Below, in pieces: positions 22,699 to 33,827 of a DNA stretch of 64,000 bases. The translations under genes were made by a program, and so were the position numbers. The stretch covers positions 15,973,001 to 16,037,000 of the forward strand of contig NC_092680.1 of NCBI RefSeq assembly GCF_964355755.1, written 5' to 3'. The notes under the pieces were generated by a model. It did not search any database. It worked only from the letters and a program-made list of their open reading frames with translations, and was not told the origin of the DNA. This DNA comes from Antedon mediterranea (lineage: Eukaryota; Echinodermata; Crinoidea; Comatulida; Antedonidae). The first letter of the stretch is position 1; the number at the start of each line of letters is the position of its first letter.

Positions 22699-25053
22699 TC
22701 AGATATAATCGCTGATATCGCTACACTCCATGTTCATATAATCGCTGGAATCCACACAACTGATATCCGATGACCCTTTACTGAGTATATCATCAGATTT
22801 AGCTTTGTATGAATTATCCAACGCTTTATCTGGAACTGTTTCGTAAACATGGTGGCCTTTTTCACAACATGCTTGTGCTTCTAGGCCAACAATATCTGGC
22901 GCGCTTTCAGCTACACGTAAATTTGAAATAAAAGAGCCTGGGTATACAATGTTATTTGTATATTCCTCGTATGGATTATTCTTAGGGCAACTTTTAGTAC
23001 GTCTTAGCCGCGACCAACACGTAACAGATGCCCTTCGTGGTAGCATGGTATGATTGCTATTTTGAACATTGTCTTCAGGTATTGAACCGAAGAATTGGCC
23101 TGGATATGGCTCGTTTAGAGATAGTTCAGTTTCGAAGTCAACATCATAAAGCTCAGCCGACGTTAGGTCATCACACTTTACCGGTATCAGGAGGCGTCTT
23201 TCAAGATTTCCCAATCCACCAGATCGATAGTTTTTATTGTTCTTTTTTACTCGAGCATATGAAGGGCATGTGCTTCTTGAATGCTCATCACAACCACACG
23301 GAGAAGGATTACGAGACCATTTCTGTGGTTTCTTTGAGCAACAATTGTCTGATACCTCTGGAGTTATGACGAATGATGTTCTGTCGGGTATTTGGTAATA
23401 TATCTCATCTGGTTCGGGTAGTAGGTTGTCAGTCGCTTCACTACTAGAACGAACAGATAACTCAGTACCACAGTACAACATATCATCATCACATGGTGGT
23501 GGACTAGATTGTGTCTGGTAAATTCCATCAGGAATCTCTGAGTACAGATCCGGCGCTATTAACCGCGTTGGTTTAGGAGGCAAAGGAGGTGCAACTAAGC
23601 CTGACGCCTCGTGATGATGAGATTCAAACATAAACGAATTGTCATTCCCATCGATAAGCGGATCAAGTATGTCATCCTCGTTTAAAGACGGATTACATTC
23701 GTTGGTCGTCAACAAACTTTTAAAATCAATATCGTTGAATAGCTCGGCATATACAACATTGCAGTGTGATATTCCTCCACTTACAGATGGAATCAATCTT
23801 CCAGAGCTACGACCTCTTCGAGTTGTTATATCAGGTAGGTCAAGAGATGCAGGTTTCTGATTACATGCAAACATTAACAACGTACCAGCTATAAGTATCA
23901 AAATACAGATTGTAATAACGGACGCAATGACCGCGAGTAAACTAAATCCAAACGCCTTAATTGGTTTATAGCCATCCTCTTCTATAATTATCTTATCTGT
24001 TGCTGATGATGATGCTGTAATTGTTGTCCTCGTTAGTTGTGTTTTTGAGGGGGCATTAGTATGACGGTGTATATTCGTATATTGATCACTTACTGTCATT
24101 GTTGTACTGGCAACTGCATACAGACCAGAACTAATGTAAGCCTGGCATACAATAGTCGATTGATTATCAGCAATATCAACACCACGAACCTTTAAAGTTC
24201 GCCCATCCCCAATCAAATCATATTTCATAGGATAGAAGATTTCCTGATTTATAACGTATCCATCGTGTATCCAATTATACTTTACAATAGTTGGCAAACC
24301 TGATGCATTACAGACAAACGTAATGTCATTGTTCACCGTTATTTCTGGTAGCCTGGGTGATATTTCAGCAGTAGGATAAATATTCATTGGTTTTATAGAG
24401 CAATTATGCACATCTAGCGTCACCGGATTAATCTCAGTACAGGTAAAAATACGCCCGTTATCAAAAGGTGTTAACATGATCTCCGTTACGTGCCAACCAT
24501 ACTGAAATCCGGTTAAGTCTTTTGTTCCATTTTGCCATTTTACTACCAAATTTTTACTGGCACTTGAACAGTTAAATAATACTCTCTGGTACGGATTTAA
24601 TGGTGGGTCTAAGTTGTGTGAACTACATATTGGAGTCTTCGTTCCAACCTCTAAAACTGTAAGTTTGGCTCTACCCGATTTTCCAAAATTTCCTGCCGCA
24701 GTCGACATTTCTCTTGAAAAATAACATTCAAAAAATCCTTCATCAGATTTAGAAACATTTTTTATTTGTAGTTTATACTGACCTGCAACATCACTAATAA
24801 TATTACATCTTTTATCAAATCCTGTTTTGTAGCTAAATACCTTGATGTCAACACTTATAAAACGCGTTCCATTGAAAACCCATAGTATTTGACTAGCCCC
24901 CTTCGAAGCAACAATACATTCGAAAGTTACCGTATCACCTTCATACACAGTTTTATCGTCAGGACCTTTCCGTAGTACAATCGCGTCTAGAGACAGTACT
25001 TTTAAAAGAATACAGATAAGTATAATCCGTACAAAACGTATATCCGACTCCAT
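22699..25053 (-). CDS. Receptor D: three-Ig-domain membrane protein with long tyrosine-rich signalling tail
   Basis: 784 aa from the ATG at 25053 (no earlier ATG), with a signal peptide at about 1-23. Domain 1 opens 'LRKGPD' and is V-like (C46, W58, C110). Domain 2 has C143, C162 (W173), C205 and C218. Domain 3 has C248, W261 and C303. A membrane helix spans about 368-397. The tail of about 387 residues is the longest in the cluster. It holds an ITIM match VVYAEL (433-438), the SH3-ligand-like PPLPPKPTR (489-497), YSEI (504), 'EIYYQIP', PSYARVKKN (Y599), 'NPYEEY', YETV and YMNM (Y772), the last identical to the CD28 PI3K/Grb2 motif. 'AELFNDIDF' and 'AELYDVDF' look like an internal duplication. 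It is probably the main tyrosine-phosphorylated signalling receptor of the cluster (inference). Confidence 0.88.
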   Translation of the reverse strand: MESDIRFVRIILICILLKVLSLDAIVLRKGPDDKTVYEGDTVTFECIVASKGASQILWVFNGTRFISVDIKVFSYKTGFDKRCNIISDVAGQYKLQIKNVSKSDEGFFECYFSREMSTAAGNFGKSGRAKLTVLEVGTKTPICSSHNLDPPLNPYQRVLFNCSSASKNLVVKWQNGTKDLTGFQYGWHVTEIMLTPFDNGRIFTCTEINPVTLDVHNCSIKPMNIYPTAEISPRLPEITVNNDITFVCNASGLPTIVKYNWIHDGYVINQEIFYPMKYDLIGDGRTLKVRGVDIADNQSTIVCQAYISSGLYAVASTTMTVSDQYTNIHRHTNAPSKTQLTRTTITASSSATDKIIIEEDGYKPIKAFGFSLLAVIASVITICILILIAGTLLMFACNQKPASLDLPDITTRRGRSSGRLIPSVSGGISHCNVVYAELFNDIDFKSLLTTNECNPSLNEDDILDPLIDGNDNSFMFESHHHEASGLVAPPLPPKPTRLIAPDLYSEIPDGIYQTQSSPPPCDDDMLYCGTELSVRSSSEATDNLLPEPDEIYYQIPDRTSFVITPEVSDNCCSKKPQKWSRNPSPCGCDEHSRSTCPSYARVKKNNKNYRSGGLGNLERRLLIPVKCDDLTSAELYDVDFETELSLNEPYPGQFFGSIPEDNVQNSNHTMLPRRASVTCWSRLRRTKSCPKNNPYEEYTNNIVYPGSFISNLRVAESAPDIVGLEAQACCEKGHHVYETVPDKALDNSYKAKSDDILSKGSSDISCVDSSDYMNMECSDISDYI

Positions 25054-26597
25054 CAGTTTCAGCGACTGCTCCGTGCGTAGACGCGTGTGGCGACTGTTCA
25101 AGCCAAAACAGTACTAATTGGAAGGGTCATGAGTCAACCCCTGATTTCAATATATTTAGCTTACGACGTCACGCATTTTGCGATCTTAACTTGTGTAGTG
25201 CTGATAGCAAAACGCATTTCTTCCTTAAAGTGCACACAAAGTATAGATAAGTAACGTTTAAATCAGACAGAGGAAACAGAATGTCATAGTCACGTTTTCA
25301 GAAATATGAAATAATACCTAACAGATAATGAGGCAAAATGTAAGTTAATGTTGGCATGACGGGTGGCTTACGAAGTCTATAAAAAAGTTTGAAAGTAACT
25401 TATCTTATTTCTTTACACGTTGAAACATGTGCAAATAACTGCGAGGTACGTCGATATCAGGGACGCAATGAGTTCCTATACATACCGCGGGGACAAGCGG
25501 CAACATATTATAAGCTAAGTTTTATTTCCATCCGGAAATCAGAAATTTATTCTGCATTTTCCACCAAGTTTACGACTTAATTTTCAGGGTATCATTACAC
25601 CATTCAAGTATATTATAAATGTATTGAACTGAATTTCTAAATAGTATTTCTGATAAAATAGTTCTATAAATAACGAACTTGTTTTTGCAAAACAGTAATA
25701 TTAGGGGAAGTGTTAACAATTAGGATTGGCAATATGCCACTGTACATCGCCAAAAAATTCGTTAAGGTTAAGGATTTCTAGGATCTGGTAAAGCAAAGCC
25801 GCATTTGCCTTCCTATGCATAATTATATTTAATATATTGAAACTAGTTTATTGTTAAAACAAGTAATAAATACAGACTAAGCGCCGTCTGTATGTTGGCT
25901 TAGTATGTTAAGTGAGGACGTCCAGGAAATTATTTTTTGTTTCCATGTATTTATTTGACAGCAATACCGGGTCAGTAAAATATTAATCGCTCTAGCATCA
26001 ATGTTGTAATAAAACAATTACGATAAAAGAAAATGTTGTAATGCTCCTCGTCTGATATTAATTTCTTTAATTTATAACAACCTCAACCTGAATTAGAAAA
26101 GAGGAAAATTTAGTTTATAAGGTTGCTTGTTCGTAAATGTAAAATAACTAAAGATTAAATTATCAATCCAGTTTCCCCCAAGGGACAATTTTTTGCATTT
26201 TTTTACACAATTCCATTAAAAAAATAATAACAAAAGCACAGAGAACACCTTGTTAGCAGAAGCAGAAGAGAAGCATTAATCTACACTTAAAGCATTAAAG
26301 AGAAATATTTAAAACAATATCTTAGACAATAAATACAGTTTCCCTTAGAACTTGGTTGTGGTTAAATTATGTAAAGATACTTGTAAAGAATAAACCCTTG
26401 CAACTTGTGAAGAAAGTTATTACTGTATTGTATAGCAATAATTTTTAATTATTTTTAATTAACGTAACAGTTGATTATGTAGCTTGTCCATTAGGTCTAT
26501 AAATACCGTGGCTTTATAGTATCTAAAGGGTAGTAACAACGTATTAGTATTCCGAAAAATGTAAAATAATTGAAATCGATCTTAACAAGTTGATTGA
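25054..26597. other. Intergenic upstream of gene D
   Basis: Presumed promoter region of gene D, otherwise AT-rich spacer. No gene seen. Confidence 0.45.
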
Positions 26598-26805
26598 AGT
26601 ATATATTTATACTGCGTAACCTCTTCAGTCGAAGACTGGTCTCCCAGAGGGCCCAGCTGGTGATCAGTGGCTGTGACGTACTAATACACCGGGGTAACCA
26701 ACTCCCTACTCGTCTCGAAAGATGTACTAGGTTCTTTAAAGTGCACACGAGCTAGATGTGTACACTGGACCTACGGTTTATAGTCCTTATCCGAGAGGTT
26801 ACTCT
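26598..26805 (-). mobile_element. SINE copy lacking its tRNA head
   Basis: Near-identical to the body of the SINE at 44660-44993 ('AAGACTGGTCTCCCA', 'GGTGATCAGTGGCTGTGA', 'TTTAAAGTGCACACGAG', 'GATGTGTACACTGGACC'). It stops where the tRNA-related part begins in that copy, so it is 5'-truncated on the minus strand. Confidence 0.8.
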
Positions 26806-27278
26806 CAAACTAATACAAAATGGACTTATTGTTATGTGTATAAAGTCTAGAAGTTGCCAATGTTTACAATTTAACAATATGTATACAATTTACGTACATG
26901 TGTTGCAAACATTAACATGTATAAACAGCTTGCATGGTTATTAATATAAACAATCTGTAAAGTTTAAATTTAAATTATCGACTGTTTATAAACATTATTC
27001 TCCAAAGTTTCTAAAATGAACATGACTGATACTAATGTATTTTACAGGTATCTGGATATAGAATGTTTTTCACAAATGATATGTAACGTTGCACCAACAA
27101 CAATAACTCGATACTGTACAATGTTACACTAATTGGCCGACAACACAGTTTGTTCAGTGATATGTTATAGTTCAACAACAATGTATATTCAACAGAGGTT
27201 GTATACGGTAGTCAAAGATGAAGAATAAGTTTCACTATAATACCAAAGATAAAGCATGAGATGAATCATGATACGAAA
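26806..27278. other. 3' flank of gene E
   Basis: AT-rich spacer with no gene and no clear minus-strand AATAAA near the stop codon. Confidence 0.4.
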
Positions 27279-27917
27279 TTAAGTGTCACGGCGAAGCATT
27301 GCCCGACAATCCCATGTATCTCCAAACTCTTCAGTATCATCTACAATTAAGCTTGAAACTATTTGTCCTGTAGTAATATCAATCACAGATTTTCTGTAAA
27401 GTCGAGGAACAGCATAGATATTCGAATCCCTGTTACTACCACTTGCCTCCAGTTCATCGGTATTATTTTCCATGATTCCGCTGTTATTTTTAATATCAAT
27501 TTCACTGTAATCAATACTACGACTCTGCCAATATATCGCAATCACGATACCAACTAAAAGTAAAATTCCACTCAAAAGTCCAATAATAGAAAACGTATCG
27601 AAAAAGTGTTTAGACGATTTACCAGATTCTTCTGTAGGTTCAGCTGAAAGTTTTGATATAATGTTCTTCTCTGTTGATCCTTGCAAATCAGGGTCCAGGC
27701 TGCTTGTATCTGAAATCGTTGCCATTACTTCAGTCCCAGTTTGACTAGTATAAGTTTGAGGAATAGTCTGCAACAATTGCTTCAATTGTGATCTGTCATG
27801 CAAATCAATAAATACATTGCGTTCCTCAATATGTTTCTCACCGTATGTTGTAGCAACAAACACAGTAATATGTATAAAACATAAATACATACACACATGC
27901 AAACGAGAAGCATTCAT
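27279..27917 (-). CDS. Receptor E: Ig-less single-pass protein with the cluster's shared membrane/tail module
   Basis: 212 aa from the ATG at 27917. The signal peptide (about 1-26) is followed by a short polar ectodomain of about 80 residues with no Ig domain and no cysteine pair, then the module 'FDTFSIIGLLSGILLLVG' and a membrane helix (about 108-131). The tail has IDYSEI (Y137, fits the ITIM consensus), IYAVP (Y168, a YxxP Crk-type SH2 site) and 'SVIDITTGQIVSSLIVDD'. It is a close paralogue of F. The membrane module matches G, H, I and J, which do carry Ig domains, so E probably lost or never gained the V domain (inference). It could be an adaptor-like partner or a modulator of its Ig-bearing neighbours; no function can be assigned. 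Confidence 0.8.
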   Translation of the reverse strand: MNASRLHVCMYLCFIHITVFVATTYGEKHIEERNVFIDLHDRSQLKQLLQTIPQTYTSQTGTEVMATISDTSSLDPDLQGSTEKNIISKLSAEPTEESGKSSKHFFDTFSIIGLLSGILLLVGIVIAIYWQSRSIDYSEIDIKNNSGIMENNTDELEASGSNRDSNIYAVPRLYRKSVIDITTGQIVSSLIVDDTEEFGDTWDCRAMLRRDT

Positions 27918-28000
27918 GTTGAACAAAAGTCCTACTGAAAAGTCACAAGAGTATAAAACTCAGGTAAGTTAGATTTCAAAATGACCCAAGTAAAAAGTAA

Positions 28001-28014
28001 CAATGTCTTTTATA
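28001..28014 (-). promoter_or_regulatory. TATA-like element of gene E
   Basis: Minus-strand TATAAAAGACATTG, about 85 nt above the ATG of gene E. The same TATAAAAGAC core stands at the matching distance above gene F, and sequence further up ('AATATAGGAAAG' on the minus strand) is also conserved between the two, so the promoter was duplicated with the gene. Confidence 0.6.
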
Positions 28015-28081
28015 ATAATTTTAAAAATAAAAATAGATCAAGCAAACATTCAAAGTTATTAAAATTATGAATTCTTTCCTA

Positions 28082-28165
28082 TATTAATTGTGAAGGCCAA
28101 ATGGGATGTACAATATTAATTGTGAAGGCCAAAATTGGATGTACAATTGTGAAGGCCAATTTCTA
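28082..28165. repeat. Short tandem repeat upstream of gene E
   Basis: Three copies of 'ATTGTGAAGGCCAA' at spacings of about 25-33 bp, with 'GGATGTACAAT' between them. The copies lie 70-150 bp above the TATA-like element. The matching place above gene F has only a single diverged unit ('TATTGAGAAGG'). They may be binding-site repeats (inference). Confidence 0.6.
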
Positions 28166-29626
28166 TTGCAGCTGAACAATACACATCTCAATTGGTATCT
28201 ATTCTATCCCAAGGTCTCGTTGCTTACGTCATAGTAAGACAGGTAGATATACCCTTGTTATAACAATTTGTTTTAATTCCATTCAAACCTCCTAACTTCA
28301 CATGCTCCATTTATAAAGTGGAAAATCATTACTTTTTTGTTGAACCCAACAAAAAAAAATTAAGGCCAAATTGTATAAATACCTTAGTGACGTTTCGTTG
28401 ACAAACTGTGTGCTTTATTTTTTTGGGTTAAAAAAAAAGTAATAATTTTCTACTTTATTATATCCGGAACCAGATGAATTTATTTAATTGCTCTATTTAT
28501 ACTTTCTTTCATTCTCCGCCTTATACTATTAAGAGATGTTGATTACGTGGACTATTATTTTTAACATATTTATATTATTTATTTGGAAGGGTTGTACATA
28601 AATATATGCAAAATACTTTAAAGACGCAGGTTGTTGATGCACCATCGCCGTCATTGGTAAAATATAATTATACCAACGTTGTAGTATAAAACAATAGTCT
28701 AACGTACACAGTATGTTTAAACTACTAACTTGTAGCAATGCTTTATTACAAAATATTACAATCAAAATATTTAATATTTAGTAAAGATTATTCTTACATT
28801 AATGGTAATTATGCAATGTAATGTATACGTGTATTTACATCTAATAGGTGGCGGTGGTGGATGTAATATTTAGAATAGAAAACTAATTACTCTAATCATT
28901 AATTTCTATAATTGTATTTAGATTATGCTGAAAGCAATTACAATTCTAAACATTTTTTTCTTATTTATTTTTTTGCAATGTGATTTTTGTTAACCAGTAC
29001 TGTAGGTATCTCTTAATTAAACGAATCGTTTTTATTTTATATTATTATCTTACGCTAGATTTTTAATAAAACAATACATTATTTATATAATAGTATTAAG
29101 TATGTCTGCCATAACTTGAAACGGTTCGTATGTCCAAATATTATAAAAACATCTCCCAGTTAACTATAACTACTAATTATGCTACGTAATAAAGACTTTC
29201 AGTATTTTTGGTATACATTTAAAAAAAAAGAATTTCAATATATTTGGTAAAAAAGAATGTGGCGGTATAGGCAGTGTATTTCATAATTATATTCTAGAAG
29301 TAGCTAAGCATATACCCATCATTGTTTTTTTTTTATAAACGGCTAAATGTTTTATTATCAGCTGCATGTATTTAACTACAGATACAAAATACAAGAACTC
29401 GGTGTGGAGGGTGGTTGGACAAAAAAAATCAACTACATGGCCAACGACGGCCATCAAGCAAAACCCTGCCGGCCCGGAGAGGCACCACTGGACGATATTG
29501 TTTATGTCTGTGCACCGTATCATGATGAGTATCTATACATTGTATCTCATCTCTTACGTCCCTGAGATTAACTAGAGACAAAATCGGTAATACTATTAGG
29601 CCTAAATACTACATTTACCAATCACA
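28166..29626. other. Intergenic between E and F
   Basis: AT-rich. Includes a short GC-richer patch at 29395-29525 with small open frames on both strands but no domain or signal. No gene seen. Confidence 0.45.
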
Positions 29627-30307
29627 TTAGTAATAAGTATCCTGATGCAGCATTGAATGACGTTTCCATGTAGGCATAACATAACCAAAATCTTCAGAAT
29701 CATCAACTATCAAGCTTGATACAATTGTTCCTGTCTTAACATCAATCACAGATTTCCGGTAAACTCGAGGAATAGCATATATATTCGAAGTCCGATTACT
29801 ACCACTTGTTGTCTCCAGTTCATCGGGATCATCTTCCATGATGACGCTGCCGTGTTCGTCGTCACTTGTGACGCTGCCTTGTTCAACGTCACGTGTGTCA
29901 CTTAGATCAATATCAATATCATTACGATTCTGCCAATATATCGCAATCACGATACCCACTAAAAGTAAAATTCCACTCAAAAGTCCAACAATAGAAAACG
30001 CATCGAAAAGGTGCTTTGATGATGAGATGAATTCTGTTGGTTCAGCAGCATTAAGTGGATACATCGTGTTTCGACGTCGTCTCAAAAGAGAATCCTGGTT
30101 ATATGTGTCTGGAACCGTTGCCATTACTTCAGGTTGACTAGTTGTAGTTAGAGAAACTGCTTGTAAATTGTGTTTCAATTGTGATCTTTGTGTATCGATG
30201 TATACATTGCCTTCCTCAATATGTTCATCACCGTGTATGTGAGCAGCAAATACAATAACTTGTATAAAACATAAATACATACACACACTTAAACGAGAAG
30301 CATTCAT
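29627..30307 (-). CDS. Receptor F: Ig-less paralogue of E with a polybasic ectodomain site
   Basis: 226 aa from the ATG at 30307. The signal peptide (about 1-26) is close to that of E ('MNASRL.VCMYLCFI'). The ectodomain (about 75 residues) aligns with E but has gained RRRR at 76-79, a furin-type polybasic stretch. The membrane module 'FDAFSIVGLLSGILLLVG' and helix lie at about 103-126. The tail lacks the IDYSEI of E and has an acidic insert instead, but keeps IYAIP (Y177) and 'SVIDVKTGTIVSSLIVDD'. It is a tandem duplicate of E including the promoter. It faces away from gene G, 2.7 kb across the strand switch. Function unknown. Confidence 0.8.
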   Translation of the reverse strand: MNASRLSVCMYLCFIQVIVFAAHIHGDEHIEEGNVYIDTQRSQLKHNLQAVSLTTTSQPEVMATVPDTYNQDSLLRRRRNTMYPLNAAEPTEFISSSKHLFDAFSIVGLLSGILLLVGIVIAIYWQNRNDIDIDLSDTRDVEQGSVTSDDEHGSVIMEDDPDELETTSGSNRTSNIYAIPRVYRKSVIDVKTGTIVSSLIVDDSEDFGYVMPTWKRHSMLHQDTYY

Positions 30308-30398
30308 GTTGAATAAAAGTCCTATTGAAGTCACAGAAGACAGCGAGTATACAATTTAAGTATTGGAATTTCAAAATGGCTTAGTAAACTTGTAACAG

Positions 30399-30408
30399 GT
30401 CTTTTATA
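30399..30408 (-). promoter_or_regulatory. TATA-like element of gene F
   Basis: Minus-strand TATAAAAGAC, about 92 nt above the ATG of gene F. It corresponds to the element above gene E. Confidence 0.6.
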
Positions 30409-32991
30409 CTATTTTTAATATAAAAATAGATATTGAAATGTACATCAGTAAGTTATCACAATTATTAATCCTTTCCTATATTAATATTGAGAAGGTTAGT
30501 CGAGAAGGTGCATTTTCGAAGGTCGACGTGTAATGCAGATGAACAATACGTTTACCTTGATTGAATTGGTACCATTAGACTACAGTATTTCAAGGTGTTG
30601 TTGCTTACGTCATAATCATACTGGTAATTATAATATTATGATTTTTTAAATATTATACAATCTATATTATACACAATTTTCACATATTTTGAATAAAAAA
30701 TATGATTGTTTATATAATTATATATAATATTTGTTTTACAAAAGAAACACATTTACTTGCTTTCCGTTATTTCACAATAATGTTTTTTTTTCTCCACCTT
30801 AGGGCATAGCATACGTTTATTTTTCTTAATCCGATACGATCTTCAGAAATAGGAACATACTATTCAGCATTTCTTTTTTTCATATCTTATCAAAATCAAA
30901 ATTATTAATTTCTTTTTTTTTTTTGTCTTATGTGGGTTCAGCTTTTATTTCCATCATGTAACTTTTCATATATTTGTATTTTTGTTATCATATGTTTACA
31001 TAGATGATTTTGTTGTTGGAATCATTTCTCTGCCCAGTATCATTATTTACTATAATTTTTGTTGATTTTTATACATATCTTCTTTTAATATATTAGTTCT
31101 TATATATAGGTTCTACATATATTCTTTTGTTTATTAATTAATTAATTAAATAATTTCTTATACAATAAATATTATGAAAACAATATTACAGTTCGTTTAT
31201 GAACTTGTATCTTGCATAATTACTGAACGTGTAGAAAGTACATGATGTATGTAAGTCATTATACGCATATTAACCTTGCAGATACAAGGCTGACATGAAT
31301 AACGACCACAATAAATTGGTACGTAGTGTTATTTTTGACAATGACTGCATTGCAACAACAAGAAGGAAGCGGGACCACGCATATCGTCGCTTTTCTAAAA
31401 GAGGGCGGTATTAGTAATTTACTTTTATTTATTATAATGCGATGATCAAACATCATTGGTGGTTTTCTTCTACCCTTAAAGGTATGATGTAATTATTCAG
31501 ACGATATTGCTAACCGAAAGTTATTGTTATATATACATAGTAGACCCAACGAAGAATGACGTTATTCTGATAGATTTGTTTACTCGCTATTGTTCTTATA
31601 ATCAATTTTGAAACATGTCGCTTGTCAATTATACATGATATCGAATCCACTTTAAGTCATATTTTGTTTGAAAGAAATTATGATTAGAATATAAAGCATT
31701 TGTGAATAGTGTGAGTGGTTAGGCAATGTCCGATAATATACTAGACTAAATCATCCTTTAGGGACATTTCGAGGCATTTGCTAGGCCTACAGACTTAATA
31801 CACACTTGTGTACAAGTTCAACAGCTCTTTTTCTATTCGATTCATAAAAAACAAACAAAATTCACAAACAAACAAACAACATGACAATACGTAATTATGT
31901 GATTTCTGAGCAGCACAAATTTAGTTATTTATTCCTAATTTGAGTTCTGGCGTAACGTCCCAATTTTCGAGGTTTTGTATCTTAACCAATCTAGACGATT
32001 TAAGGATTAACAAAAAGGTCAGAAGGAAGACAGAATGATCGTCATTTAGAAGTTTAATAACATAGCCTACATTATTCTAAATCCATATTAAACATTTGAA
32101 TTTATGATACGAAGTTAATTGAGGAATTAGTGAGTAGGCTTTTGCATCGACAACAGAAAGACTGTAATCAAAATCCACTATTATTTACATGTTATTTATC
32201 GTTATTAGTAATGCAACTTGGTTTTTATTTATAAATGAATCTGAATCATTTACATTTTTTTACAAATAATCACTGAATATTGATTATTATTATTAGGCCT
32301 ATATAAAACCTTCAGAACCTTAGCCCCTCCGAACTATCTCCACTCTACCATAGTCATCAATATACCATACTACGTGATCCAGCACACTCGACCCATTACA
32401 TTATATATGTATAGGCCTACAAACAAACATACTTGGGGAAAAGTGGGGAAGATAACTAAAATTGGATTCAATATGGCGCATAGTGTTCAAATTATATATA
32501 AACATTTCCAGTACAATTGTGGTCATGTTAATACCCCATAAATAGGAAAATGTGTACAACGAAGAAACCTACAAACCTTTTCTCACTATCGTTCCATTTC
32601 TCATACATTACCTAATCCTTAATTAAACACACTATTACTTTGGTGACATTTGTTACACTTAAAATCGAAACTTTTGTTTAAGTTAAGAAAGTACCAATTC
32701 TTAAAACCCTCATCCGATTGAGTCATTTTAACAAGGTCTTTTATTAGAACAATACTTTGACGGAAAGTAGTTGTCTGTCTCAATAATGGTCCTGAAACAA
32801 GTCACTTCCTAAATAGCCGTATTGGTAAAACAATAAACTAGTGTAAAGGCACAAAACATGACGTCACCCCAGGGTTTCGATTTGAAGTATAATTTAATAT
32901 TTATATCGATAAAAGGAGATAAAAGAAAACCCATATTCTAAAATATACTCCTAACTTGACTACACACAACGTTTGTCGTCTTACATTAAAG
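30409..32991. other. Intergenic at the strand switch between F and G
   Basis: AT-rich spacer between divergent genes. It has homopolymer T runs (30790-30925) and TAGGCCTA octamers near 31785, 32295 and 32413. No gene seen. The last 60 bp before gene G has 'GATAAAAGGAGATAAAAG', which may serve as its TATA region. Confidence 0.5.
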
Positions 32992-33786
32992 ATGTCTTTA
33001 CTTTACTTATGTATTTTTGTATTATATTCTGGAATTTACAATTGCAATGCTGCAGCATTGACAACGAAGCAACCGTTATACGAACGAGTTCAAGAGAAGA
33101 TTGTGAAAACATTCGGAGACACTGTTGTATTGCACTGTAGTGTAAATCCTGCAATTGTCCACAGCACACTAATACAATGGGTCTTCGTAACTAACAACGA
33201 CGAAGTGCTTACACAAGGAAAATTTCTGCAAACTTTAAATGTTAACAAGAGATCTCGATATTCTGTGAGTGTAGATAACAATTTCCATCTACAGATAAAA
33301 AACATTCAATCAGAAGATGTGGGAACGTACATTTGTAGGTCAATGTTCAGCATGGCAAGTTATGAAACTATTGCGACAAGGGTGCTTTTTGCAGACAATA
33401 AACAGCACAATGAACCACCAGTTTTAGAACAAACACATCAACATCCTGCTAAACCATCAGAAGCACCAAAAGAAGAAGAAAGGATAACAGGACAATCCAG
33501 TGGACGAGAAGATGAAGAATCGCCAAAAGGAAGCAAACATTATGACGCACTCTCTGTGTTTGGTCTTTTATGTGGAATCGCTCTAATAGTTGGAATTGTT
33601 GGATCAATAGCATGGAAGAATGGAAGGAAAAGTGGTAGAAAGAATGTCGAGAAGACGACTGATGATGAACCTACAAAAGCTAGCTTGGCAGATTCAACGC
33701 GCAAAATACAAGTACCCAATGTGCGAATGATGCGGGGGTTAGACAGCGACATGGAATGTAATAAAGCGAACGCGTACAGGTATTAA
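32992..33786 (+). CDS. Receptor G: one V-like Ig domain, membrane protein
   Basis: 264 aa from the ATG at 32992; the frame is open above it but without an ATG. The signal peptide covers about 1-22. One V-like domain has C49, W63 and C115 with 'SEDVGTYIC'. An acidic and basic low-complexity stalk follows. The module 'YDALSVFGLLCGIALIVG' and a helix at about 187-208 come next, then a basic tail ('GRKSGRKNVEKT') of about 55 residues with no clear tyrosine signalling motif. The membrane module links it to E, F, H, I and J. Single exon, with AATAAA 36 nt past the stop. It is probably a surface receptor or co-receptor (inference). Confidence 0.85.
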   Translation: MSLLYLCIFVLYSGIYNCNAAALTTKQPLYERVQEKIVKTFGDTVVLHCSVNPAIVHSTLIQWVFVTNNDEVLTQGKFLQTLNVNKRSRYSVSVDNNFHLQIKNIQSEDVGTYICRSMFSMASYETIATRVLFADNKQHNEPPVLEQTHQHPAKPSEAPKEEERITGQSSGREDEESPKGSKHYDALSVFGLLCGIALIVGIVGSIAWKNGRKSGRKNVEKTTDDEPTKASLADSTRKIQVPNVRMMRGLDSDMECNKANAYRY

Positions 33787-33821
33787 TCCCAGTTATGTAT
33801 ATAGTAGTTAACATAACCATC

Positions 33822-33827
33822 AATAAA
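33822..33827 (+). terminator. Poly(A) signal of gene G
   Basis: AATAAA 36 nt past the stop codon of gene G, followed by a T-rich stretch. Confidence 0.6.

Noticed and set aside
29347-29575. Overlapping small frames on both strands near a GC-richer patch
   Set aside because: No signal peptide, domain or homology that I can see; the frames overlap in every direction, as expected of chance.
6762-30307. Starts further upstream in the open frames of A, C, D, E and F
   Set aside because: The upstream extensions begin at TTG or GTG, not ATG; the first real ATG in each case directly precedes a good signal peptide.
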